A stretch of DNA of 64,000 bases from Castellaniella hirudinis_A (GTDB lineage Bacteria > Pseudomonadota > Gammaproteobacteria > Burkholderiales > Burkholderiaceae_B). The notes beneath the pieces were generated by a model that saw only the letters and a list, made by a program, of their open reading frames with translations, was not told the origin of the DNA and searched no databases. Made by a program: the position numbers and the translations under genes. Positions 16,854 through 24,670 of the stretch are shown piece by piece. How positions within the stretch are numbered: the first letter of the stretch is position 1; every line of letters begins with the position of its first letter. The DNA is taken from NCBI RefSeq assembly GCF_047468865.1, contig NZ_JBLGTV010000015.1:9286-73285 (forward strand), given 5' to 3'.

Positions 16854-19130
16854 TCAGTACTTCAGGTTGGCGGTCAGGATGACTTGGCGGCCGGGGCCGA
16901 AATCGGCGTGGTGGTTGCCGTTATTGTGGCTGTAGTACGACTTGTCGGTCAGGTTCAGCCCGTTGAGCTGGAAGCTGAGGTGCTTGTTGACCTGGTAGGC
17001 CGCCATGGCGTCAAAGCGCCAGTAGGCCGGCATGTAGGTGGCATTGGCGCCGCCACCCGCCGTCCCCTGGCCGGAACCGCCGAAGGTCTTGCCCACGTAG
17101 TAGGCGCCGGCGCCGATGGTCAGGGGGGGCAGTACCTTATAGGTGGACCACAGGCTGAAGCTGTGCTTCGGGGTGTTGGTCAGGGGGTCGCCCACATTGA
17201 CATTGTTGTAAGCCCCGGCCAGCAGTTCGCTGTCCAGGTAGGCATAGCCGCCATAGACGGACCAGTCCGGGGTGATCTGGCCGTTGATGCCCAATTCCAG
17301 GCCGCGCACCCGCGTCTTGCCCGCCTGGGCATAGACGCCGGGATCGACTTCGATCTGGGCGTCCCGCCGCTCGTTCTGGAAGATGGCGGCGGTCAGGTTC
17401 AGGCGATTATCCAGCAGATCCCATTTGGTGCCCAGCTCGATGGTCTGGCTTTTTTCGGGTTTCAGGTCGCCCAGGCTGTTGGCCCCGCTGACCCCCAGGC
17501 TGTCCTGGTCGCCGCCCGACATATTGGGCGGCGTGGATGAGGTGGCGTAGCTGACGTAGATGCTGCCGTTTGGCGCGGGTTTATAGACCAGGCCCAGCTG
17601 GTAGTTGAACATGCCCCATGAGCCTTCGTCGGAAACCGGCGCGCTGGCCCCGCGGGGAACGGAATTGCCCGAGATGCGGTAGCGGTCGTAGCGCAAGCCG
17701 GCGTTCACCAGGAATTGTTCGGACAGCTGGATGCTGTCGAAGAAGTAGGCCGCCTGGGTGGTGGATTTTGCATCCAGACTCAGCGGGCTGCGCGTGAAAC
17801 TGCCGGCCCAGGGGTCGCTGGGATTGGGGTGGTACAGCGGTGTGCAATCCATCTTGCCCGCAAAAACGGATGGGCAGGCGGAAGCATAGGTCGTGTTGAC
17901 GCTGTAGCTGGCGTTCTTGGTGGTCTCCCGGGAGATTTCGATCCCGGCATTGAAACTGTGCTTCAGGCTGCCGGTGTCGAATTTTCCGGTGAGTTCCGTC
18001 ACGTTGGCCAGGGTGGTGCTTTTTTGCCAGCGGGTCTTGGTGCCGCGCAGCAGCCAGTATTCCCCGGTGGGCGCATCGTATTTCACCTGCCCGTCGCCCG
18101 GGTTGGTCAGGACGTAGTCGTTCAGGGTTTCGCCATAACGGGTGGCATTGCGCAGGGTCAGGCGGTCTGTGAAATCGTGTTCGATTTCGATGGTGCCGAT
18201 GTCGGCCTGTGTCTTGCGGTAATCCCGGTCGTAGAGGCCATAGAAGGTGTCGCGGCTGACGTCCAGGATGCCGTCGTCCGTCATGTAGGGGAATTCCCGG
18301 GTGGCGGTGTTGCGAATGACCGGTACCCCGTAGTCCGGCATGCCTTTGGTCTGGTAGTGGTAGTAGCTCAGGGAGACTCGGGTCGGGGTGCCCAGGCCGA
18401 AGGAAATGGTGGGGGCCACTCCCCAGTTCTTGTAGTCCACGGCATCGCGGCCGGGGAAATCGCCCGAGGCGCCCAGAACGTTCAGGCGGAAGGCCGACGT
18501 GTCGCTGAATTGCCAATTGCCGTCGGCGGTGGCGCGCAGGTATTTGTCGGTGCCGATACCCAGGCTGGCGCTGGCGCCGTTGCCCAGGTAGGCATGCTTG
18601 CTGGTCAGGTTGATGCTGCCCCCGCCCGTGCCGCGTCCGCCCAGCGCGGAATCCGCGCCGCGGATGACTTCCACGCTTTCCAGGTCGAATACCTCGCGGG
18701 TCTGGCCGCCGGCGTCGCGGATGCCGTCCACGTAGATGTTGCTGGCCGACGAGGCCCCCCGGATGAAGGGGCGGTCGGCCAGGGGCTGGCCGCCTTCGCC
18801 TGCGCCGAAGGTGATCCCCGGAGAGTTTCGCAGCACATCTTCCAGCGATGTGGCGTTGGTGTCCTGGATGATGGCTTGGGGAATGATCTGGACGGATTTC
18901 GGGGTGTCCAGCAGCGGCGCGGTGAATTTTTCCTGCGAGGCTTCATCGACCTTGTAGTCGTCGATCAGGTTGCCCTGAACCTTGACCGGGCTGAGTGTGG
19001 CGGGTTGGTTCGTGGCCTGCGCTTGGGCGGTGGCGGGTAGGAAGGCGCCCGGCGCGGCCAGCGCCAGGGCAAGGGATGAGCCGAGTAGAGTCCGCGAAGC
19101 GGAGGGATGCGAAGCCAAAGAGTTCTCCAT
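16854..19130 (-). CDS. TonB-dependent catecholate siderophore receptor (Fiu type), copy 2
   Basis: Outer-membrane receptor of 758 aa, a diverged paralogue of the upstream-facing neighbour at 14091-16397. Signal peptide about 1-38 (ending ATAQAQA), then plug with TLSPVKVQG, DTPKSVQIIPQAIIQD and LEDVLRNSPGITFGAGEGG, then a barrel ending in the aromatic TANLKY. Both receptors keep the same EGG plug motif and the C-terminal NKHL-N-L-L-DK-YY pattern, so they probably arose by duplication. The ligand is likely a ferric catechol. No clear Shine-Dalgarno sequence precedes the ATG. A perfect Fur-type palindrome lies 18 bases upstream. Confidence 0.93.
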   Translation of the reverse strand: MENSLASHPSASRTLLGSSLALALAAPGAFLPATAQAQATNQPATLSPVKVQGNLIDDYKVDEASQEKFTAPLLDTPKSVQIIPQAIIQDTNATSLEDVLRNSPGITFGAGEGGQPLADRPFIRGASSASNIYVDGIRDAGGQTREVFDLESVEVIRGADSALGGRGTGGGSINLTSKHAYLGNGASASLGIGTDKYLRATADGNWQFSDTSAFRLNVLGASGDFPGRDAVDYKNWGVAPTISFGLGTPTRVSLSYYHYQTKGMPDYGVPVIRNTATREFPYMTDDGILDVSRDTFYGLYDRDYRKTQADIGTIEIEHDFTDRLTLRNATRYGETLNDYVLTNPGDGQVKYDAPTGEYWLLRGTKTRWQKSTTLANVTELTGKFDTGSLKHSFNAGIEISRETTKNASYSVNTTYASACPSVFAGKMDCTPLYHPNPSDPWAGSFTRSPLSLDAKSTTQAAYFFDSIQLSEQFLVNAGLRYDRYRISGNSVPRGASAPVSDEGSWGMFNYQLGLVYKPAPNGSIYVSYATSSTPPNMSGGDQDSLGVSGANSLGDLKPEKSQTIELGTKWDLLDNRLNLTAAIFQNERRDAQIEVDPGVYAQAGKTRVRGLELGINGQITPDWSVYGGYAYLDSELLAGAYNNVNVGDPLTNTPKHSFSLWSTYKVLPPLTIGAGAYYVGKTFGGSGQGTAGGGANATYMPAYWRFDAMAAYQVNKHLSFQLNGLNLTDKSYYSHNNGNHHADFGPGRQVILTANLKY

Positions 19131-19147
19131 ATTTATGCAAATGTCAA

Positions 19148-19162
19148 TAAGAATGATTCTTA
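19148..19162. promoter_or_regulatory. perfect 7-1-7 Fur-box palindrome upstream of TonB receptor 2
   Basis: TAAGAAT-G-ATTCTTA is a perfect 7-1-7 inverted repeat, the architecture of Fur operators, in an AT-rich stretch just upstream of the receptor start. It is close to, but not identical with, the TGATAAT-N-ATTATCA consensus. Repression by Fe-Fur is inferred. Confidence 0.72.
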
Positions 19163-19304
19163 GTATTGATATTTATCATTTTATGGAAAAACGGTTTAAA
19201 TGTGAAGAAATAAAGGAGGCTTTGATACAAATTTTTATTTGCCACCTTTCGAGTGCGAGAATCGGCGGGTTGGCGGGGCGGCGCGGCCCCGCCCCGCCCG
19301 GGGT

Positions 19305-22300
19305 TCAGTTCGCCCGCCCGCCCAGGCGCTGCAGCAGCCCCCGCAGCTTCTGCACCCGCCCGGCCACGTCCACGCTGCCGCCGAAGCTGATCTTCAGGCG
19401 ATCCGGGCCGTTCAGGCGCACTTGGCGGTCTTGTTGCACCAGCTCGATGACGCGGATGGGCTCGACCTTGGGTTGCGCGGAAAACTGGATGGCGGCCTGC
19501 GTGTCGCCCGCGTCGATTTTGAGGATGCCCAGGGATTCGGCCAGCAGGCGCAGGCGGTGCAGGGAAATCAGTGTCTGGCCGGCTTCGGGCAGCTTGCCGT
19601 AGCGGTCGGTCAGTTCTTCCTGTATCAGCGTGAGGCTGTCATTGTCGGCGGTGTGCGACAAGCGCTTGTAAAAGCCCAGGCGGGCCTGGACGTCGGCGCA
19701 GTAGTCGGATGGCAGCAGCGCCGGGGCATGCAGATTGATGTCGCTGGGCGAACCGAAGGGCGCGTCCAGGTCGGGTTCCTCGCCGGACTTCAGGGCGCGC
19801 ACGGCCGCCGCCAGCATGTCGTTGTACAGGGTGTAGCCGATTTCCTGGATGTTGCCGGACTGGGATTCGCCCAGCACTTCGCCGCTGCCCCGGATTTCCA
19901 GGTCGTGCATGGCCAGGAAGAAGCCGGCGCCCAGGTCTTCCATGGATTGGATGGCTTCCAGGCGCTTTTTGGCATTGGCGGTGATGGCGTCTTCGCCGGG
20001 GGTCAGCAGGTAGGCGTAAGCCTGGTGATGCGAACGGCCCACGCGGCCGCGCAGCTGGTGCAATTGAGCCAGGCCCAGCTTGTCGGCGCGGTGGATGATG
20101 ATGGTGTTGGCCGATGGGATGTCGATGCCGGTCTCGATGATGGTGGTGCACAGCAGCACGTTGCTGCGCTGCTGGTAGAAGCTTTTCATCACGTCTTCCA
20201 GCTCGCGCTCGCCCATCTGGCCGTGCGCCACGGCGATGCGCGCTTCGGGCACCAGTTCTTCCAGCCGGGCGCGGCGGTTCTGGATGGTATCGACCTCGTT
20301 GTGCAGGAAATACACCTGGCCGCCGCGCTTGAGTTCGCGCAGGATGGCCTCGCGGATGGTGCTGCCGTCTTCGCGGCGCACGAAGGTCTTGATGGCCAGG
20401 CGTTTTTGCGGCGCGGTGGCGATCACCGAAAAATCGCGGATGCCTTCCAGCGACATGCCCAGCGTGCGCGGGATGGGGGTGGCCGTCAGGGTCAGCACGT
20501 CGACTTCGGCGCGCAGGGCCTTCAGGGCTTCTTTCTGGCGCACGCCGAAGCGGTGTTCTTCGTCGATGATCACCAGGCCCAGTTGTTTGTAGCGCACATC
20601 CTTGGATAGGATTTTATGGGTGCCGATGACGATGTCCACCGTGCCGTCCGCCAGCCCGGCGATGGCCTTGGCGGTTTCCTTGCCGGTGCGAAAGCGCGAG
20701 AGTTCGGCGATGCGCACCGGCCAATTGGCGAAGCGGGTGGCGAAGTTCTGCGCGTGCTGCTCGGCCAGCAGGGTGGTGGGGCACAGCAGCGCCACCTGGC
20801 GGCCGTTCATGACCGCCAGAAACGCCGCGCGCAAGGCGACTTCGGTCTTGCCGAAGCCCACGTCGCCGCACACCAGCCGATCCATGGGGTGGCCCGAGGT
20901 CATGTCCTGGATGACGGCGGCGATGGCGGTGGCCTGGTCGGGGGTTTCCTCGAAGCCGAATCCTTCGGCGAAAGCCTGGTAGTCGCGCGCCGGGAACTGG
21001 AAGTGCAGGCCCTCGCGGGCGGCGCGCCGGGCATACAGGGCCAGCAGCTCGGCGGCCGTGTCGCGGGCTTGCTTGGCGGCTTTGCGCCGGGCCTTTTCCC
21101 ATTGGCCGGAACCCAGCGGATGCAGCGGCGCCTGATCCGGGTCGGCGCCGCTGTAGCGGGCGATCAGGTGCAGCTGCGAAACGGGCACGTACAGCGTGGC
21201 CTCGCGGGCGTATTCCAGGTGCAGCAGTTCGATGGGGCCGTCGCCCAGATCCATGCTGACCAGGCCCCGGTAGCGCCCGATGCCGTGCTGCACATGCATC
21301 ACGGGGTCGCCCACGTGCAGCTCGGCCAGGTCGCGCACCATGGCGTCGATGTCGCTGTGCTGTTCGTGGCGCCGCCGGCGGCTGCGGGCGGGGCGCGCCG
21401 CCTGGGCGGGATAGAGGTCATTTTCGGTGAGAACCGCCAGGCCCGCGTCCGGCATCAGGAATCCCCCCGTCAGGGGGGCCACGACCAGGGCGAAGCGGGC
21501 GTCGCTGTTCAGGTAGTCGTCCCAGGTGTCCAGCATGCGGGGGGTCGGGAGCTGGTAGTCGCTCATCAGCTCGGCGATGGTTTCGCGCCGGCCCGCTGAA
21601 TCCACGCACACGACGGTGCGGCATGGGCTGGTTTCCAGGTGGCGACGCAGCCCGGCCAGCGGATCTTCGGCCCGGCGGTTGACCGCGACGTCCGGGCATG
21701 GGGCGAAATCGGGGTGCGGCGGGTCGTTGACCAGCGCCAGGCGGGGCAGGCCGCGCAAGCGGCCATGAAAACCCTCGTCGTCCAGGAACAGGGCGTCCAG
21801 GGGCAGGACGGGACGCTCCGGGTCCGATTTCAGGAATTGCCAGCGCTTGTGGGCGTCTTCGGTGAATTGCCGGATCGTGGCGGGAATGTCCCCCAGGGTG
21901 ATCGCCAGCGTGTCGGCCGGCAGGTAGTCGAACAGGGTGGCGGTGTGCTCGAAGAACAGGGGCAGGTAGTATTCGATGCCGGCGAAGGCGATGCCGTTGC
22001 CGATGTCTTTATAGGGCAGGGCGCGTGAAGGGTCGCCCTCGAAGATTTCCCGGAAGCGGGCGCGGAAATGGTTGCGCGCGGCCTCGTCCATGGGAAACTC
22101 GCGCCCCGGCAGCAACTCGATCTCGCGCACGGGATACAGGCTGCGCTGGGTGTCGATGTCGAAGCTGCGGATGGATTCGATTTCCTGGTCGAACAGATCC
22201 AGCCGGTAGGGCAGGGCCGAGCCCATGGGGAACAGGTCGATCAGGCCGCCGCGGATGCAGAATTCGCCCGGCGCGCCGACCTGGGTGACGTGGCTGTAGT

Positions 22301-22817
22301 TGGCCAGGGTCAGCTGCGCCCGCAGGCGGGCTTCATCCAGCGTGTCGCCCTGGCGAAACTGGAACGTATAGGCCGCCAGGAATTCGGGCGGAGCGAGGCG
22401 TGTCAGGGCGGTCGTCACGGGCACGATCAGGAGATCCACCACGCCTTGCCCCAGGGCGTGCAAGGTGCGCAGCCGTTCGGAAATCAAATCCTGGTGGGGC
22501 GAAAAGCTATCGTAGGGCAGGGTTTCCCAGTCGGGCAGAAAGCGCACCCGCAGGTCGGGGTCGAACAGGGCGATTTCGTCGGCCAGCCGCCGGGCGGCCA
22601 AGGGATCCGCGCAGAACGCCGCCAGGGGATGGCCCGATTGGCGCGCCAGGGCCGCCAGCCACAGGGCATCGCCGGAGCCCGGGGGGCGCGGCTGGGCATA
22701 GCGCTGGCCGGGCCGCAGGGCGGCCAGGGCGGGCGCCAGGGAAGGCAGCGAAAAGGGGGTGGGGGCGGCGGCGGGTGGGGGCGGATTGCGCAACGCGGTG
22801 GGCATGGGGGTTTTCAC
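19305..22817 (-). CDS. mfd: transcription-repair coupling factor
   Basis: Mfd (1170 aa) removes RNA polymerase stalled at DNA lesions and recruits UvrA. Domains in order: UvrB-like N-terminal module with damaged helicase motifs (about 1-350), the RNA-polymerase-binding CarD-like domain (about 510-570, DPVMHVQHGIGRYRGL), the RecG-like SF2 translocase with Walker A GDVGFGKTE (about 649-657) and DEEHRFG (about 752-758), and a C-terminal TRCF domain. Length is normal for the family. A GC-rich inverted repeat follows the stop at 19272-19298 but lacks a T-run. Residues 1-25 are Pro/Ala-rich, so the exact start is less certain. Confidence 0.97.
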   Translation of the reverse strand: MKTPMPTALRNPPPPAAAPTPFSLPSLAPALAALRPGQRYAQPRPPGSGDALWLAALARQSGHPLAAFCADPLAARRLADEIALFDPDLRVRFLPDWETLPYDSFSPHQDLISERLRTLHALGQGVVDLLIVPVTTALTRLAPPEFLAAYTFQFRQGDTLDEARLRAQLTLANYSHVTQVGAPGEFCIRGGLIDLFPMGSALPYRLDLFDQEIESIRSFDIDTQRSLYPVREIELLPGREFPMDEAARNHFRARFREIFEGDPSRALPYKDIGNGIAFAGIEYYLPLFFEHTATLFDYLPADTLAITLGDIPATIRQFTEDAHKRWQFLKSDPERPVLPLDALFLDDEGFHGRLRGLPRLALVNDPPHPDFAPCPDVAVNRRAEDPLAGLRRHLETSPCRTVVCVDSAGRRETIAELMSDYQLPTPRMLDTWDDYLNSDARFALVVAPLTGGFLMPDAGLAVLTENDLYPAQAARPARSRRRRHEQHSDIDAMVRDLAELHVGDPVMHVQHGIGRYRGLVSMDLGDGPIELLHLEYAREATLYVPVSQLHLIARYSGADPDQAPLHPLGSGQWEKARRKAAKQARDTAAELLALYARRAAREGLHFQFPARDYQAFAEGFGFEETPDQATAIAAVIQDMTSGHPMDRLVCGDVGFGKTEVALRAAFLAVMNGRQVALLCPTTLLAEQHAQNFATRFANWPVRIAELSRFRTGKETAKAIAGLADGTVDIVIGTHKILSKDVRYKQLGLVIIDEEHRFGVRQKEALKALRAEVDVLTLTATPIPRTLGMSLEGIRDFSVIATAPQKRLAIKTFVRREDGSTIREAILRELKRGGQVYFLHNEVDTIQNRRARLEELVPEARIAVAHGQMGERELEDVMKSFYQQRSNVLLCTTIIETGIDIPSANTIIIHRADKLGLAQLHQLRGRVGRSHHQAYAYLLTPGEDAITANAKKRLEAIQSMEDLGAGFFLAMHDLEIRGSGEVLGESQSGNIQEIGYTLYNDMLAAAVRALKSGEEPDLDAPFGSPSDINLHAPALLPSDYCADVQARLGFYKRLSHTADNDSLTLIQEELTDRYGKLPEAGQTLISLHRLRLLAESLGILKIDAGDTQAAIQFSAQPKVEPIRVIELVQQDRQVRLNGPDRLKISFGGSVDVAGRVQKLRGLLQRLGGRAN

Positions 22818-22929
22818 GGCCCACAGTATAAAGATTCGAGCCTGGATGCGCGACAGCCGGACGCGGCCGAGGTGGGTTTTCAGCGCTGTGCTCTGTTGAA
22901 CAATGCACTGTTACACGACAGTTTGCAAT

Positions 22930-22944
22930 GTTAATTTAACTACA
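22930..22944. promoter_or_regulatory. HexR-like operator, distal site upstream of oprB
   Basis: GTTAATTTAACTACA; read on the minus strand it is TGTAGTTAAATTAAC, matching 12 of 15 positions of the recalled HexR consensus TGTAATTAAATTACA. The site is about 330 bases upstream of oprB, so if real it may act with the proximal site. Inferred by motif only. Confidence 0.4.
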
Positions 22945-22958
22945 TAAATGGATGTAGT
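22939..22958. repeat. perfect 7-bp inverted repeat
   Basis: ACTACAT, six bases, then ATGTAGT: a perfect inverted repeat. It overlaps the distal HexR-like site by six bases and shares its TGTAGT half-site. It could be a second arrangement of the same operator or an independent regulator's site. Confidence 0.6.
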
Positions 22959-23155
22959 CGTGAAAATATTTCCAGATAACTTTAAATATATCTATTTATT
23001 TTTACAGATTGATCTTGTGTTTATACTGTAATTTAGTGTGTTTTGCCTGGTTTTATCATAGAAAAATGAATATTCATCATCGTTTATCTTAAACGTTCGA
23101 TCTTTCTTCTGTCTGTCGCTTTATCTTTCTTATGGAAAACCCTAGGCTGATTATT

Positions 23156-23170
23156 TGTAGTTATGCTACA
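23156..23170. promoter_or_regulatory. HexR-like operator, proximal site upstream of oprB
   Basis: TGTAGTTATGCTACA is a perfect 5-5-5 inverted repeat (TGTAG/CTACA) matching 11 of 15 positions of the HexR consensus. It lies 90 bases upstream of the oprB start. Similar 15-mers occur in the eda-edd and zwf-gtsA gaps. Confidence 0.55.
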
Positions 23171-23260
23171 TAATGGCGCAGCGTCGCCAGGCGGCAGTGC
23201 GTGACCGCCGGTTTCCGGTGGCGGCCAGGCGGCGCATTCACAAGATTCAGGAGACAAGCG

Positions 23261-24571
23261 ATGGCAGGTAAAAGGCAGTTTTGCATTGCGCCCGTGCTGG
23301 GGGCGATCATCATGGCGGTTTGCGCGACAGGCGCGCAGGCCGACGGCATCGGCGACAGCCCTTATCTACTGGGCGACTGGGGCGGGCTGCGAACCCAGTT
23401 GGCGGAGAAGGGGGTGACGTTCAATTTCGGCTACGGCGGCGAGGCGGCGCACAATTTTTCCGGCGGCACGCGGCGGTTGACCCGCTACACCGATCAGTGG
23501 GTCATCGGGACGACGGTGGATCTGGACACGCTGTGGGGCTGGAAAGGCGCCAGCTTCCAGTTGACCGTCACGGATCGCAATGGCCGCAATCTGGGCGACG
23601 ATGCGGAAATCGGGAACAACATGTTGCTGCAAGAGGTCTATGGCCGCGGCCAGACCTGGCATCTGACGCAGTTCTGGCTGGATCAGAAGCTGTTCGACGA
23701 CCGTCTGGCCATCAAGGCCGGGCGGGTGACGGTGGGTGAAGATTTCTTTTCTTTTTCGTGCGATTTCCAGAACCTGACCTTCTGTGGCTCACAGCCGGGC
23801 AATCTGGTGGGGGATTACTGGGTGAATTGGCCCACCAGCCAGTGGGGCGCGCGCGTCAAATTCAGCCCGACGCCGGAAGTCTACGGACAGGTCGGCGTGT
23901 ACCAGGTGAACCCCAAATACGTGGATGATTCCTACGCCCGGCACCACGGTTTGAGCCTGGACAACCCCAGCGGCACCACGGGCGCCCTGGTGCCGCTGGA
24001 ATTCGGCTGGTTGCCCCGGATCGCCGAGCGTCCGGGGGCCTACAAGGTGGGGGTCTGGTACAACACCTCCCAGGGCAAGGATCTCTACGAGGATGTCCAG
24101 GGACAGCCCATGGGCGAGACCGGCCAGCCGGCGCGGACGCACGATGGCCAGTATGGCGTGTACCTGAGCCTGCAGCAGCAGGTCACCGGCGCGGCGGGCG
24201 GGCGCGGGGCCACGGTGTTCTTCAATTTCTCCCAGGCCGACCGCGCCACGGCGCGGGTGGATCACCAGTGGTCGCTGGGTGTCCAGTACAAGGGGCCGTT
24301 CGACCGGCTGCAGGATACCATTGGCTTTGCCGTGGGCGCCACGCACAACAATGGCCGGTATGCCGATTACGTGCGCCAGGTGGATGCCCGAACCGGCGGG
24401 CAGACGATTGTGGGCGATGGCTACGAATACGCCAGCGAACTGTACTACCGCTGGTCGCCGGTGCGGTCGGTCTATGTGCAGCCCAATCTGCAGTATGTGA
24501 TGCATCCCGGCGGGACGTCGCAAAACCACGATGCCTTCATCGTGGGCGTGAAGACCGGCATTGCCTTTTGA
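23261..24571 (+). CDS. oprB: carbohydrate-selective porin, OprB family
   Basis: Protein of 436 aa: an outer-membrane porin of the OprB family, which lets glucose and related sugars diffuse into the periplasm. Signal peptide about 1-29 (ending ATGAQAD), then the family opening SPYLLGDWGGLRTQLAEKGV, repeated amphipathic strands, and a C-terminal strand ending in Phe (GVKTGIAF). The start at 23261 has CAGGAG at 23248-23253; an in-frame upstream start at 23201 would spoil the signal peptide. Its neighbours are the Entner-Doudoroff genes and the glucose importer, and HexR-like sites lie upstream, consistent with sugar-inducible expression. Confidence 0.94.
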   Translation: MAGKRQFCIAPVLGAIIMAVCATGAQADGIGDSPYLLGDWGGLRTQLAEKGVTFNFGYGGEAAHNFSGGTRRLTRYTDQWVIGTTVDLDTLWGWKGASFQLTVTDRNGRNLGDDAEIGNNMLLQEVYGRGQTWHLTQFWLDQKLFDDRLAIKAGRVTVGEDFFSFSCDFQNLTFCGSQPGNLVGDYWVNWPTSQWGARVKFSPTPEVYGQVGVYQVNPKYVDDSYARHHGLSLDNPSGTTGALVPLEFGWLPRIAERPGAYKVGVWYNTSQGKDLYEDVQGQPMGETGQPARTHDGQYGVYLSLQQQVTGAAGGRGATVFFNFSQADRATARVDHQWSLGVQYKGPFDRLQDTIGFAVGATHNNGRYADYVRQVDARTGGQTIVGDGYEYASELYYRWSPVRSVYVQPNLQYVMHPGGTSQNHDAFIVGVKTGIAF

Positions 24572-24609
24572 CGCCGGCGTCTGGCCCGGCGCCTCGCCGG
24601 CCAGGAAAA

Positions 24610-24640
24610 CGCCCGGCGCCGATGGCATCGGCGCCGGGCG
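24610..24640 (-). terminator. intrinsic terminator between oprB and the autotransporter
   Basis: Perfect 14-bp stem CGCCCGGCGCCGAT / ATCGGCGCCGGGCG with a GGC loop. On the minus strand the stem runs into TTTTCC, so it ends the autotransporter transcript. It may also stop transcription from oprB, whose gene converges on it. Confidence 0.85.
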
Positions 24641-24670
24641 GCAAGGCTTGAGGCCGGCAGTGGGCTGGGC

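Larger units (their letters stand above)
22818..23260. other. 443-base AT-rich regulatory region upstream of oprB
   Basis: Between mfd and oprB, read in opposite directions. From about 22925 to 23160 the composition is strikingly AT-rich compared with its surroundings. It carries HexR-like 15-mers at 22930-22944 and 23156-23170, a half site at 23027-23033 (TGTAATT), and an inverted repeat at 22939-22958. No open frame here is convincing. This is probably the promoter and operator region of oprB, unusually long for this compact genome. Confidence 0.65.

Noticed and set aside
19272..19298. GC-rich inverted repeat after mfd, as a terminator
   Set aside because: GGCGGGGC / GCCCCGCC can pair, but no T-run follows on the minus strand.
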